Shown here piece after piece: positions 37,701 to 46,630 of a DNA stretch of 64,000 nt (within the stretch, counting starts at the first letter, position 1; the number at the start of each line of letters is the position of its first letter). Source of the DNA: Streptomyces sp. 1-11 (GTDB lineage: Bacteria; Actinomycetota; Actinomycetes; Streptomycetales; Streptomycetaceae). The stretch covers positions 1 through 64,000 of the forward strand of contig NZ_BJTV01000007.1 in the NCBI RefSeq assembly GCF_007176755.1, in the 5' to 3' direction. A program made the translations under genes and the position numbers. The notes beneath the pieces are model-generated. The model was not told the origin of the DNA, ran no database searches, and saw only the letters and a program-made list of their open reading frames with translations.

Positions 37701-38992
37701 CCAGTGGAGGTGAGGACGGCAGGATCCGCCTCTGGGACACCGCCTCCGGCCGGCAGCCGGACGCCGCGCTCGTACACGGTGGCGCGGTGTGGTCGGTCGC
37801 GTTCAGCCCTGACGGGAAGACCCTCGCCGGCGGAGGCGGAGACGCGGTGCGGACATGGGACACGGACGGTGAGTCGTCCGGCAGCACCCACCCCGTCCAC
37901 GGTCAGGTCGTCGCGATGACGTTCGGCCGAGACGGGCGAACGCTGCTGAGCGCCGGCGACCACGGCGATCTGCTGCGGTTGGACATGGCCGCGCACGTCG
38001 AGCGCAAGGGCGTTCTCCGTGACCGAGGTGGCTCCGCTCTCTGCGCCGGGGCGTTCAGCCCGGACGGCAGGCTGCTCGCGGGAGGCGACCAGAACGGCGA
38101 GGCGCACCTGTGGGACGTGGCGTCAGGCCGGGTCCGGGCCGTACTCCCGGCCCACGGCCAGGACTACGACTGCGCGTTCGCGTTCAGCCCGGACGGCAGG
38201 ACGCTCGCCTACGGCGGTGCGGACGGCAGGGTACGGCTGTGGAACGTGCCGGAGGCCAGGCCGCGCGGCGCCCCACTCGTCCACGGAGAACCACCGTGGA
38301 CGGAGGTCGAGTCGGTGGCGTTCAGCCCCGACGGCAGGACGCTCGCCACCGCCGGAACCGGCACTCTGCGGTTGTGGGACGTGGCCACGGGCAGACAGCG
38401 AGGCTCCGCCGTCACCGTGGACGGGGAAATACGGTCGGTGGCCTTCAGCCCGGACAGCGAGCTGCTCGCCGGCGCGACCACGGACGCCACCGGGGGGAAG
38501 GTCCAGCTCTGGGATGTGGGCACAGGCCGGCAGCAAGCCGAACTCTCCCGCGACGACGGACTGGTGTGGGCGGTCGCGTTCAGTCCGGACGGAGACACAC
38601 TCGCGAGTGTCGGCTCCATGGCCAACCCGGACGACGGCTCCCTCCCACAGCCGGCAGGCAGCGGAATCCGCCTGTGGGACGTGACCACTCGTCAGCAACG
38701 TGCCTACCTCGCCGACGAGATGGGAATGCCGTCACAGGTGGCGTTCAGCCCGGACGGCGACACGCTGGTGAGCGCGGCCCCGGTCGGCGACGGCGTCTCC
38801 GACGGCACGGGCGACTCGGAAATACACCTGTGGGATGCGGCACTTCCCGGTCCGGACGAGGCTGTCCGACGGATCTGCGGCGCCCTCGGGCGCGGCTTCA
38901 CCGCTGCCGAACGCTCCCGGTACCTCGTCGGCCTCCCGGCGGAGCCGGTGTGTGCCGACGCGAGTACGACACGGGGACCGAGGCCCCGGTGA
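34733..38992 (+). CDS. Trypsin-like protease/STAND NTPase/WD40-repeat conflict protein
   Basis: A 1,419-residue protein from a GTG start. Residues ~10-210 are a trypsin fold with His41 (CAHV), Asp83 (EDVAAV) and Ser158 (GFSGGP) intact. Residues ~220-660 are a STAND NTPase with Walker A GPSGAGKSS (Lys257) and Walker B LLVVDQFEE (Asp329). A hydrophobic helix (~667-686, LLASLLALALIVTG) and a coiled segment follow. Residues ~755-1390 hold 14 WD40 repeats, enough for two seven-bladed propellers. The likely model is that ligand binding by the propellers drives NTP-dependent oligomerisation and activates the protease. It is co-transcribed with the Trypco1 gene. The ligand is unknown. Confidence 0.93.
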   Translation: MSARERSSWVSAAVVQVLTADGGVAGAGFLASGDVVITCAHVTRAAGSGPGDRLRLRFPHLPEEPLVEGTVLAGAWREPDAEDVAAVRLAEVPTGTRAVPLGSAAGSSGHRVSSFGFPGQAPGGGHFGYGVAGDLLPAVATGPLLQLTDANDLTRGFSGGPVFDEVTGLVIGMVSAVVKPDPLHRGLGIAYATPVETLRTVVPGLVERKVRPYRGLAPFTEKDARWFHGRQAVVHRVLECLRRHRLVLLLGPSGAGKSSVVRAGVIPALSGGALPGSDRWAHLLTRPGQNLLDELERSGLSDAGDQGIGRAVARHLAEEPADRLLLVVDQFEELLTQPWGDGRSSPAPSAAVEDLVAAIDAHVGLSVILIMRNDFYPRLADLCPELLNAARPGSLDLSTELTLPELREIIVQPALDAGARFEEGLADRIIEDFRAADSLGRTPATLLPALQLALSELWERRADGRLTHDAYQRIGEVAGSLTSWCNNSLNALPAGHRPTARRILTALVRPSDDAHGIPATRQQVSLARLRVLAHDVKEAPSASDAVFEEVIAALSRDRVIITSTTSQSDGRPGEPVTELIHDALIRDWSDLRLWIASDHRFQTWLHQVTDLHHRYVSTGLPADLLVGTALAEGLQWARERALPAEIAAFLAAGERRQQAALRRTRRLNTLLASLLALALIVTGVAIRLGQEALDAQHQAQSRQLAAQSQALLDSAPDLASLMAVQAYQTSATQEARTSLLRAADLGLAHLLGAPGGDIQSVAFSADGRTLAGGGRDGRIRLWDVSSGRQRGVLVTHHGGKVRSLDFSPDGRTLASGGDDGTLQLWDVRANRSRGELALHDGWVWSVAFSPDGRTLVGGGHDGKVWFWDIRSGKHRSGSGAAHHGEVRSVAFGPDGRTVASTGTSTSDPANGEIRLWDAATGRQRGSTITDPGSQVGAIAFSPDGETLAGGGEDGRIRLWDTASGRQRNDPLAHGGEVWSVAFSPDGKTLASGGEDGRIRLWDTASGRQPDAALVHGGAVWSVAFSPDGKTLAGGGGDAVRTWDTDGESSGSTHPVHGQVVAMTFGRDGRTLLSAGDHGDLLRLDMAAHVERKGVLRDRGGSALCAGAFSPDGRLLAGGDQNGEAHLWDVASGRVRAVLPAHGQDYDCAFAFSPDGRTLAYGGADGRVRLWNVPEARPRGAPLVHGEPPWTEVESVAFSPDGRTLATAGTGTLRLWDVATGRQRGSAVTVDGEIRSVAFSPDSELLAGATTDATGGKVQLWDVGTGRQQAELSRDDGLVWAVAFSPDGDTLASVGSMANPDDGSLPQPAGSGIRLWDVTTRQQRAYLADEMGMPSQVAFSPDGDTLVSAAPVGDGVSDGTGDSEIHLWDAALPGPDEAVRRICGALGRGFTAAERSRYLVGLPAEPVCADASTTRGPRPR
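37583..37756 (+). repeat. Identical 48-bp segments in adjacent WD40 repeats
   Basis: Bases 37583-37630 and 37709-37756 are identical and lie 126 bp (42 codons, one blade) apart. They encode the D-strand region GEDGRIRLWDTASGRQ of repeats 5 and 6. Identity at the DNA level, with divergent flanking blades, points to recent blade duplication or gene conversion. Confidence 0.85.
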
Positions 38993-39144
38993 CGGCTGCC
39001 GCGGGCCACCTGACCTGACCAGGTAGCCGCACCCTGCGCCGACGGTCGAACCGGCGGAGCAGGAAAGCCCCGCTCATCGCCTCCGCCGCGGCGCTGAGAC
39101 GATGTCCGCGGATCCCGGCCTCAGCGCGCGCCCCGAGCGTCGGG

Positions 39145-39786
39145 TCAGGTCACCGGGTCCGCGGACAGGTCGAGACCGCGGGCGGTGACGAGGTGGGCCG
39201 TGCCGTCGGCGAGCCGGTAGGAGAGACCGGCGACGGCGGCCCGGCCGGCATCGACCGCTTCGGAGAGCGTGCGGGAGCGCTCCAGCAGAAGGTCGACGGT
39301 GCGCTTGATGTGCTCGTCGATGAAGTCGGCGTCCTCGGTGCGGCCGGCCGCGCGGGCGGCCAGAACGCTGGGGGTCACCTTCTCGACCACGTCGCGTACG
39401 TAACCGCCGGCGGTCGTGCCGTCCTGGACGGCGGCGCGGGTCGCCGCGACCGCGCCGCAGGCGTCATGGCCGAGCACCACGACCAAGGGGGAGCCGAGCA
39501 CGCTCACCCCGTACTCGATGCTGCCGAGCACTTCCGGTCCCGCGACGTGGCCGGCGGTGCGGACCACGAACAGGTCGCCCAGCCCACGGTCGAAGATGAT
39601 CTCGGCGGCCAGACGGGAGTCGGCGCATCCGAACAGCACGGCGAAGGGGCTCTGGGCGGGCGCGGTCTCCGAGCGGCGGGCCGCGTCCTGGTTCGGGTGC
39701 TCCGGCGTACCCGCGACGAATCGCCGGTTGCCGGCCAGCAGCGTGTCGAACGCGGCCTGCGGCGTCGAAACAGTGGCGTCGATCAT
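39145..39786 (-). CDS. Beta-class carbonic anhydrase
   Basis: A 213-residue protein from ATG 39786. It has zinc ligands in GCADSR (Cys, with the Asp-Arg pair) and GHDACGA (His and Cys). It interconverts CO2 and bicarbonate in the cytoplasm. An in-frame upstream ATG would add a 33-residue basic leader; I prefer the internal start because the family begins near here. It is convergent with the WD40 gene. No obvious partner. Confidence 0.92.
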   Translation of the reverse strand: MIDATVSTPQAAFDTLLAGNRRFVAGTPEHPNQDAARRSETAPAQSPFAVLFGCADSRLAAEIIFDRGLGDLFVVRTAGHVAGPEVLGSIEYGVSVLGSPLVVVLGHDACGAVAATRAAVQDGTTAGGYVRDVVEKVTPSVLAARAAGRTEDADFIDEHIKRTVDLLLERSRTLSEAVDAGRAAVAGLSYRLADGTAHLVTARGLDLSADPVT

Positions 39787-40232
39787 GGTCCGCAGATTAC
39801 CCGTCGCCGCCGCCGCGTGTCGCGCGGGCGCCCCCGCTCGTCGCCGCGCGAGTACGACGGCGCTCGCGCCTGCACGGCCGGACATCGGCGTTTCTCTCAC
39901 CGCCAACGGACTTTTGCTTGTCTGAGCAGAAGTTCTAGATCTTTGGGTGAAACTTTCGCGCAACGAACTCTATCTTTGGCGCATTCGCGGCTATACGATC
40001 CCGCCAGAACTTGGACCGAGCCAGTCGCTCACCAGTGATTCCGGTGGGCGCTGACGCGCAGCTCGGGCGTAGCAAACGCACCTGCCGTCACGTCGTCCCC
40101 GTCCCGCCCGCACCGCTGTGTTCCATCAGCAGTCCGTCTGGTTCTGAACATTCCGGCGCATACCGCACCCTTCCCGGCCGGGCCGTCTCCGTATGAGGGC
40201 CCGTTGGTCCCGCCCCATCCTGAGGAGGTTCC
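39787..40232. promoter_or_regulatory. Regulatory region of the ThuA/sugar dehydrogenase gene
   Basis: No gene is seen in these 446 bases. The part from 39910 to 40020 is unusually AT-rich for this window and contains ATCTTTGG at 39939-39946 and again at 39972-39979 (33 bp apart), flanking GAAACTTTCGCGCAACGAA. It is a candidate operator, perhaps for the nearby ROK regulator. An AGGAGG ribosome site at ~40221 ends the region. Confidence 0.45.
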
Positions 40233-43200
40233 ATGCGCGTTGCCCTCCGCCGCCGCCTCACCGTGTTCGGCACGCTGCTCGCACTCGTGGGCAGCATGCT
40301 CATCGGCCTGGCGTCGGTGTCCGTCTCCGCCGCGGCGTCCCCACCGGACGCCGCGGCGCGGGAAAGCTCCGGCAATCAGTACAGAGTCCTTATCTTCACC
40401 AAGTCCGCGGACCCGAAGCCGGCGGTCACCGACGCCGGCGTGAGCGCCATAAGACAGCTGGGCGACCAGCTGCGTTTCGCGGTGCAAGTCACCGACGACG
40501 CACGCAAGTTCGACGAGGAGCATCTCAAGCAGTACCGCGCCGTCGTCTTCCTCAACACCAGCGGCGACGTGCTGACCACCGGTCAGCAGGACGCCTTCGA
40601 GGCCTACTACCGAGCGGGCGGCGGCTTCGTCGGCATCGGCTCGGCGATCGAGGCCCAGCCCGACTGGACCTTCCTGTCCGACGCGCTCGGCACCCGCGCT
40701 TCCGGCCGGGCCGGTGTGCAGCCCGGCACCGTCAAGGTCGCCGACCGCGTCCATGACGCGTCGAAGAACCTGCCGGAGTACTGGACCCACACCGACGACT
40801 GGTACAACTTCAAGTCCAACGTGCGGGGCAAGAGCCATGTCCTCGCCACCGTCGTCGAGGACGCCTTCAAGAAGCAGTCGTGGGGCGGAGACCTCACCGG
40901 CATCAGCGGCGGCAAGATGGGCTACGACCACCCGGTCACCTGGTGCAAGGACTGGGCGGGCGGCCGCTCCTTCTACACCGCGCTCGGGAACACCGCGGAC
41001 AGCTTCGGCGAGAAGGACATGCGCTCGCACCTCGGCGGCGCGATCAAGTGGGCGGCCGGCCAGGCGGACCCGGTGTACTCCGACTGCGGCGCGACCGTGC
41101 TCTCCAACTACCAGCAGACGGCCGTCGCGACACCGCCGAACCTGAACGAGCCGATCGGCTTCGACGTCCTTCCCGACGGCCGGACCCTCCAGACCGACCG
41201 CCGCGGCAGCATCCGGCTGCACGACCCCAAGTCGAACAAGACCACCGTGCTGGCCCAGATCCCCGTCTACACCAACAGCGAAGACGGCATGTACGGGCCG
41301 GGGATCGACAACGACTTCAAGACCAACCACTGGGTCTACCTCTACTACGCGCCTCCCACCGTGAAGGACGTGAAGCTGTCGACCGGTGAGGTCGTCACGC
41401 AGACGACGCCGACGGCGGACGCGCCGACCACCGGGGCCTCACCGTCCGTCTGGGACCCCTGGGTCGGGTACTTCCAGCTGTCCCGGTTCAAGTTCGTCGA
41501 CGCCGACGGGGACACACCGGCGCACCTCGACGTCGGGTCCGAGCAGGAGATCATGCGCGTTCCCGTCAACCGGGGCGCCTGCTGCCACGTGGCGGGCGAC
41601 ATCGACTTCGACAGCCACGACAACCTGTGGCTGACCACCGGCGACGACACCCCCTCCGGCGGCGGCAACTCCGGCGGCTTCTCCCCCTTCAACGACATGA
41701 AGACCACGACCGGGCAGTACAACGCCCCGTTCGTCGACGCCCGCCGCTCGGCGCAGAACACCAACGACCTGCGCGGCAAGGTCCTGCGCATCTCGGTCAA
41801 GGACGGCGACATCGCCACCGGCGCCCAGAACAAGTTCGGCGGCGCCTACACGGTCCCCTCGGGCAACCTCTTCCCGGTCGGCAAGGAGAAGACCCGTCCG
41901 GAGATCTACGCGATGGGCTTCCGCAACCCGTTCCGGATCCAGGTCGACGAGAACGACGTCGCCTACATCACCGACTACTCGCCCGACTCACAGACCCCGC
42001 AGAACTTCCGCGGGCCCGCGGGCACCGGCCGGGTCGAGATCGTGCGCAGGCCGGCGAACTACGGCTGGCCGATGTGCGTGCGCCAGGACCTGCCGTACTA
42101 CCGCTGGAACTTCAACACCTCGACGCCGCTGGACAGCCCCGCGCAGCCCTTCGAGTGCGACAACCCCGACCGCGGACCGAAGAACGACTCCCGGTGGAAC
42201 CTCGAGGGCGGCCCGTCCGTCGAGCCCGGTCTCGAGTACGCCCCGCCGGTCGCCAACGCCGACATCTGGTACTCGTTCACGCCCGAGAACCGGGCCGACA
42301 ACCCGATCGGCACGCCGTGCGCCGCGTACTACAACGGCTCCGGCGCCACCACCTGCCCGCGGCTGTTCCCCGAGCTCGGCACCGGCGGAGTCGGCCCGCA
42401 CGGCGCGGCCAAGTACCACTTCGACCCGGACAACCCGGACCGGACGAAACTGCCGCCCTACTACGACAACGCCATCTTCACCGGCGAGTTCACCCGGGAC
42501 ACCGTCAAGGAGGTCCGCCTCGACTCCAAGAACCGGGTGTTCAAGATCAACGACGCGCTCGACTGCGCCGGACTCAACGCCCAGCGGGCCCCGGACACGA
42601 GCAAGCCGTTCGAGTGCGACAACCCGATGGACCTCCAGTTCGACGGAAAGGGCCACTTCTACCTGCTCGCCTACGGCGACGGCTTCTTCACCAGCAACCC
42701 CGACGCCGGCCTGTACCGGTGGGACTACGTCAAGGGCCAGCGCGCCCCGATCCCGAAGCTCACGGCCACGCCGACGAACGGTCCGGCACCGCTGAACGTC
42801 AACTTCTCCAGCGACGGTTCGCGGGACCCCGACGCGGCCGACTCGATCCGGTTCGAGTGGGACTTCAACGGTGACGGAGTCGTCGACTCCGTCGACCCCG
42901 ACCCGCAGTACACCTACACGACGCCCGGGCAGTACACCGCGAAGCTGACGGTGATCGACTCCAGCGGCAAGTCGGCCTCGGCGAACACGACCATCACGGT
43001 CGGCAACACCGCGCCCGTCGTGAAGGTCAACGCACCCGTCGACGGCGGCCTGTTCTCCTTCGGTGAGGACATCCCGTTCTCGGTGACGGTCACCGACCCG
43101 GAGGACGGGACGGTCGACTGCAGCCGAGTCGAGGTGACGTTCGTCCTCGGCCACGACACCCACGGCCACGCCGAGCAGTCCGTCCACGGCTGCACGGGCG

Positions 43201-43775
43201 TGCTGCAGACCGATCCCGACGACGTCTCCCACGGCGGCAACGTCTTCGGCGTCGTCAGCGCCTCCTACACCGACCGCGGCGGTCCCGGAGGGGTACCGGC
43301 GCTGACGACGGTCACCCAGAACCAGATCCGGCAGAAGCGTCAGGAGGTCGAGTTCGCCCTGGACCAGTCCGGCACCAACGTCGCCACGACCAACGACCCG
43401 GCCGGCGGCAGCCAGCACCGCGGCAGCCTCGGCGACGGCGACTACATCGCCCTGAACGGACCGTTCGACCTGCACGGCATCGACGCGCTGACGTTCCGGG
43501 TGGCGAGCACCTCGACGCAGGTGCCCGCGGGCAGCCCGATGGCCGCCGTTGAGGTCCACCTCGACTCGGCCGGCGGGCCGGTCCTCACGACGGCGAACCT
43601 CACCTCGACCGGCGACACGGGAACCTGGCGGAGCCAGAAGTTCCCGGTCACCGACCCGGGCGGCAAACACAAGATCTACCTGGTGTTCCGGTCGGTCACC
43701 GGCGGCCAGAGCGGCGCCAACCTCTTCAACCTCAACTGGGCCGAGTTCGGCGGACAAGGAGTGAGCGCTCCCTAG
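40233..43775 (+). CDS. Secreted ThuA-PQQ-type sugar dehydrogenase-PKD fusion
   Basis: A 1,180-residue protein with a signal peptide (RRRLTVFGTLLALVGSMLIG, cleavage near ~35). Residues ~48-275 are a ThuA-like glutamine-amidotransferase-fold domain. Residues ~300-830 are a glucose/sorbosone dehydrogenase beta-propeller; GFRNPF carries the Arg-Asn pair that binds PQQ in soluble glucose dehydrogenase, and HVAGDIDFD a probable active-site His. A PKD domain spans ~845-930. The C-terminal ~240 residues are beta-rich, ending in a CBM6-like module. It probably oxidises extracellular sugars or glycosides. AGGAGG precedes the ATG. A Tat isomerase-like gene and ROK regulator follow. Confidence 0.88.
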   Translation: MRVALRRRLTVFGTLLALVGSMLIGLASVSVSAAASPPDAAARESSGNQYRVLIFTKSADPKPAVTDAGVSAIRQLGDQLRFAVQVTDDARKFDEEHLKQYRAVVFLNTSGDVLTTGQQDAFEAYYRAGGGFVGIGSAIEAQPDWTFLSDALGTRASGRAGVQPGTVKVADRVHDASKNLPEYWTHTDDWYNFKSNVRGKSHVLATVVEDAFKKQSWGGDLTGISGGKMGYDHPVTWCKDWAGGRSFYTALGNTADSFGEKDMRSHLGGAIKWAAGQADPVYSDCGATVLSNYQQTAVATPPNLNEPIGFDVLPDGRTLQTDRRGSIRLHDPKSNKTTVLAQIPVYTNSEDGMYGPGIDNDFKTNHWVYLYYAPPTVKDVKLSTGEVVTQTTPTADAPTTGASPSVWDPWVGYFQLSRFKFVDADGDTPAHLDVGSEQEIMRVPVNRGACCHVAGDIDFDSHDNLWLTTGDDTPSGGGNSGGFSPFNDMKTTTGQYNAPFVDARRSAQNTNDLRGKVLRISVKDGDIATGAQNKFGGAYTVPSGNLFPVGKEKTRPEIYAMGFRNPFRIQVDENDVAYITDYSPDSQTPQNFRGPAGTGRVEIVRRPANYGWPMCVRQDLPYYRWNFNTSTPLDSPAQPFECDNPDRGPKNDSRWNLEGGPSVEPGLEYAPPVANADIWYSFTPENRADNPIGTPCAAYYNGSGATTCPRLFPELGTGGVGPHGAAKYHFDPDNPDRTKLPPYYDNAIFTGEFTRDTVKEVRLDSKNRVFKINDALDCAGLNAQRAPDTSKPFECDNPMDLQFDGKGHFYLLAYGDGFFTSNPDAGLYRWDYVKGQRAPIPKLTATPTNGPAPLNVNFSSDGSRDPDAADSIRFEWDFNGDGVVDSVDPDPQYTYTTPGQYTAKLTVIDSSGKSASANTTITVGNTAPVVKVNAPVDGGLFSFGEDIPFSVTVTDPEDGTVDCSRVEVTFVLGHDTHGHAEQSVHGCTGVLQTDPDDVSHGGNVFGVVSASYTDRGGPGGVPALTTVTQNQIRQKRQEVEFALDQSGTNVATTNDPAGGSQHRGSLGDGDYIALNGPFDLHGIDALTFRVASTSTQVPAGSPMAAVEVHLDSAGGPVLTTANLTSTGDTGTWRSQKFPVTDPGGKHKIYLVFRSVTGGQSGANLFNLNWAEFGGQGVSAP

Positions 43776-43805
43776 GCCCGGCCGGACCCAGCACGACCCG
43801 GTGGC

Positions 43806-43816
43806 GGGGGGGGGGG
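43806..43816 (+). repeat. Run of 11 G
   Basis: An uninterrupted G11 tract lies between the sugar dehydrogenase stop and the Tat isomerase-like start. It is outside any gene, so slippage would alter spacing only. It may also be an assembly-sensitive homopolymer. Confidence 0.8.
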
Positions 43817-43889
43817 CGCCGCAGACCCACCGCGGCGCCCCCGGCCCCGGCACTGATCAGGTACAGCCACGTCGAAAAGAGGCACCAGC

Positions 43890-45197
43890 ATGGGCTTCAA
43901 CAGCAACCTCAACCGGCGCCGCTTCATGGTCGGCGCGGGCGCGGCGGTGGCCGCGGCGCTCAGCCCGATCGGCCCGGCGTCCGTGTTCACGCCGGCCCGG
44001 GCGAGCGCGGCCAACGGCAGACTCATCCCCGCCGGTAAGCTGGGCACGATCACCTACAGCCAGCGCGACGTGCCCACCCGGGTCGGCGTCGCGGCGAGCA
44101 GAGCACTCGGCGTCGCCCCCACCATGGGCTACCTCGGCGGCCCCGACTTCCCGCAGGACCCCACCGACCTCGGCCCGCTCGTACCGCTGCCCGGCGGCTG
44201 GGCGGAACTGTTCGAGTTCCTCGCGAAGTGCGGCTTCAAGCAGATCGAGTTCGCCGGCTACGGCCAGAACGCCGCGAACCCCGGCGGCGACGTGCCCAAC
44301 CCCGCGCCCGGCGGCGTCACCACGCCGCAGTCCCGGGCGGCGTACCTGGCGTACGCGCGCACCTTGCGCGGCTTCCTCGACGCCTACGGCCTGGAGGCGA
44401 TCGGCAACCACGGCTTCATCCCCAACACCTGGTACGGCCCGAACAGCGCCGGCGGCACCATGACCGCGCAGGACTACGAACGGCTGCAGACCGAGCTGGA
44501 GTTCGCGGCGATACTCGGCATGCCGTTCATGGGCACCGGCAACGACCCGACGAACTCCGGCAACCGCAACATCGAGCCGTGGACCGTCGCCGGCGAGAAG
44601 TGGGAGGCCCTGAACACCATCAGCCAGAAGTCGGGCATCCACCTCTACACCCACAACCATTCCCCGGCCTACAACTTCCTGCAGGACGGACCGATGGTCA
44701 CCGTCACCCAGGACCGGGTGACCGGCAAGCCGATCGCACCCACCCAGGTACGAGGCGAGTCGGGCAAACGCCTCATGCAGCACTACCTCGACGTCACCGA
44801 CCCGGCCCTGTGCGTCATCGAGATGGACGTCTACTGGGCGCACGTCGCCCAGCACCAGTGGCGGTGGCGCTACGACTGGGAGGGCAACCGCGTCGAGGAC
44901 GTCTTCGACCCGGCCGCCCAGGTCGCCAGGCAGCCCCAGCGCTACCAGCTCTTCCACGCCAAGGACGGCGACGCCACCGGCGAGGCGCCCGGTGTCGGCA
45001 ACGGCTACAACTTCATTCCGTTCGGCGACCCGCGCAGCGACATCGACTACACCACCTTCTACCGGGGCGTCGGCGCCAAGGGGCACTACAACGCGAACTA
45101 CGAGCAGGACAACGCCCCGGGCGGCACCTCGGACCCGGGCCAGTCCCTGCGCTTCTCCAGGATCAGCGCGGCCGGCATGGCGGCACTGCGCGGCTGA
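43890..45197 (+). CDS. Tat-exported sugar phosphate isomerase/epimerase-like protein
   Basis: A 435-residue protein. The N-terminus has a twin-arginine signal (NRRRFMVGAGAAVAAALS, cleavage after ARASA). The rest is a xylose-isomerase-like TIM barrel with LEAIGNHGFI, IHLYTHNH, CVIEMDVYWAHV and LFHAKDGD; these supply His, Glu and Asp typical of the metal site. It lies 114 bp after the ThuA/sugar dehydrogenase gene and is likely its partner in handling oxidised sugars outside the membrane. Similar pairs occur in other actinobacteria. Confidence 0.85.
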   Translation: MGFNSNLNRRRFMVGAGAAVAAALSPIGPASVFTPARASAANGRLIPAGKLGTITYSQRDVPTRVGVAASRALGVAPTMGYLGGPDFPQDPTDLGPLVPLPGGWAELFEFLAKCGFKQIEFAGYGQNAANPGGDVPNPAPGGVTTPQSRAAYLAYARTLRGFLDAYGLEAIGNHGFIPNTWYGPNSAGGTMTAQDYERLQTELEFAAILGMPFMGTGNDPTNSGNRNIEPWTVAGEKWEALNTISQKSGIHLYTHNHSPAYNFLQDGPMVTVTQDRVTGKPIAPTQVRGESGKRLMQHYLDVTDPALCVIEMDVYWAHVAQHQWRWRYDWEGNRVEDVFDPAAQVARQPQRYQLFHAKDGDATGEAPGVGNGYNFIPFGDPRSDIDYTTFYRGVGAKGHYNANYEQDNAPGGTSDPGQSLRFSRISAAGMAALRG

Positions 45198-45430
45198 CAC
45201 CGCCGGCGCTCCATCCCGCTCACGTCGCGGCGGCCACCCACCCGGTGGCCGCCGCGGCGGCGCGGGACGCGGGGTGACCCTCCATCACCCCGCCACCAGG
45301 ACGTACAACCAGCCAAAAGGCGACCCGGCACCGGAGACGCGACGGAAGGGTATGGAACGCTCCTGACCGGAGTCACTATCGTGAAGACCGTGGCGCGGCA
45401 TGCGCTGTTGAACGCGTCAGAGGGGACCCC

Positions 45431-46609
45431 GTGCGAAGTCGACAACCGCTCCATGCCGAGCTGCTGCGGCTGCTGCGCGACGAAGGCGCGTTGTCGCGTG
45501 CCGAGCTGGGCGACCGACTCGAGGTGTCGCGGCGGCGGTTGCTCGCCGAACTGGAGCGTCTGATCGCGGCGGGCTACGCCGCCGAAGCCGGGGCGGCCGC
45601 CTCTAGGGGCGGCCGCCGCTCCACGCTCGTGGAACTGAATCCTGATCTGCGCTTCGCCTCCGTCGACCTGGGCGTCACCTCGATCGACGTCGCGGTGACC
45701 AACAGCCGGCTGGAGCAGGTCGCGGCGTACCAGGAGCCCGCCGACCTCCGCTCCGGGCCCAAGGCGATCCTGCGCCGGGCCGACGAGTTGCTCGCCAAGG
45801 CCCGCGCCGAGGGGGCCTACGAGCGGCTCACCGCGGTCGGCATCGGGGTGCCCGGTCCCGTGAGCTTCCGTGACGGGGTACCGGTGTCGCCGCCGATCAT
45901 GCCCGGCTGGGACCGCTTCCCCGTGCGCGAGTACCTCACCCGTGAACACGGCTGCCCCGCTGTCGTCGACAACGACGCGAACATCATGGCGGTAGGGGAG
46001 CGGCAGAGCGGCGCAGCGCGCTCGGTCGACGACTTCCTGTTCGTCAAGATCGGAACCGGGGTCGGGTGCGGCATCTACCAGGACGGCGACGTCTACCGCG
46101 GGACCGACGGCTGCGCGGGCGACATCGGGCACATCCAGGTGGACGCGCAGGGGCCAGTCTGTTCCTGCGGCAACGTCGGCTGCGTCGAGGCGCTGTTCAG
46201 CGGCGCCGCACTCGCCCGCGAGGCGACCGCGGCCGCCTCCTCGCACCGCTCCCCGGCACTGGCCGAACGGCTGGCCGCCTCCGGCACGGTCACCGCCAGG
46301 GACGTGGCCGAGGGCGCGTCGGCGGGGGACACGACGTGCATCCAGCTCATCCGCGACGGGGGGCGCCACGTCGGCGGCGTGCTCGCCGGCCTGGTCAGCT
46401 TCGCCAACCCCTCGATGATCGTGATCGGCGGCGGGCTCGCCCAGCTCGGCCACGTCCTCCTCGCCGAGATCCGCAGCGTCGTCTACCACCGGTCACTGCC
46501 GCTCGCGACGAGGAACCTGCCCGTCGTGCTGTCCGAGCTGGGGCCGCGCGCCGGTGTGACCGGAGCCGCGGTGCTGGCCAGCGACCTCGCCTTCGAGCAG
46601 GCGTCCTGA
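45431..46609 (+). CDS. ROK-family transcriptional regulator
   Basis: A 392-residue protein from a GTG start after AGGGGA. The N-terminal winged helix (~5-65) has LSRAELGDRLEVSRRRLLAELERL. The ROK domain (~75-385) has the sugar-kinase-like VVDNDANIMAVGE and KIGTGVGCGI, and zinc motif CSCGNVGCVE. It probably senses a sugar and controls the upstream ThuA/dehydrogenase and isomerase genes. The nucleotide-binding and catalytic Asp (DND) remain, so residual kinase activity cannot be ruled out. Confidence 0.9.
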   Translation: MRSRQPLHAELLRLLRDEGALSRAELGDRLEVSRRRLLAELERLIAAGYAAEAGAAASRGGRRSTLVELNPDLRFASVDLGVTSIDVAVTNSRLEQVAAYQEPADLRSGPKAILRRADELLAKARAEGAYERLTAVGIGVPGPVSFRDGVPVSPPIMPGWDRFPVREYLTREHGCPAVVDNDANIMAVGERQSGAARSVDDFLFVKIGTGVGCGIYQDGDVYRGTDGCAGDIGHIQVDAQGPVCSCGNVGCVEALFSGAALAREATAAASSHRSPALAERLAASGTVTARDVAEGASAGDTTCIQLIRDGGRHVGGVLAGLVSFANPSMIVIGGGLAQLGHVLLAEIRSVVYHRSLPLATRNLPVVLSELGPRAGVTGAAVLASDLAFEQAS

Positions 46610-46630
46610 CGGCACCCGGCGGACCGCGGG

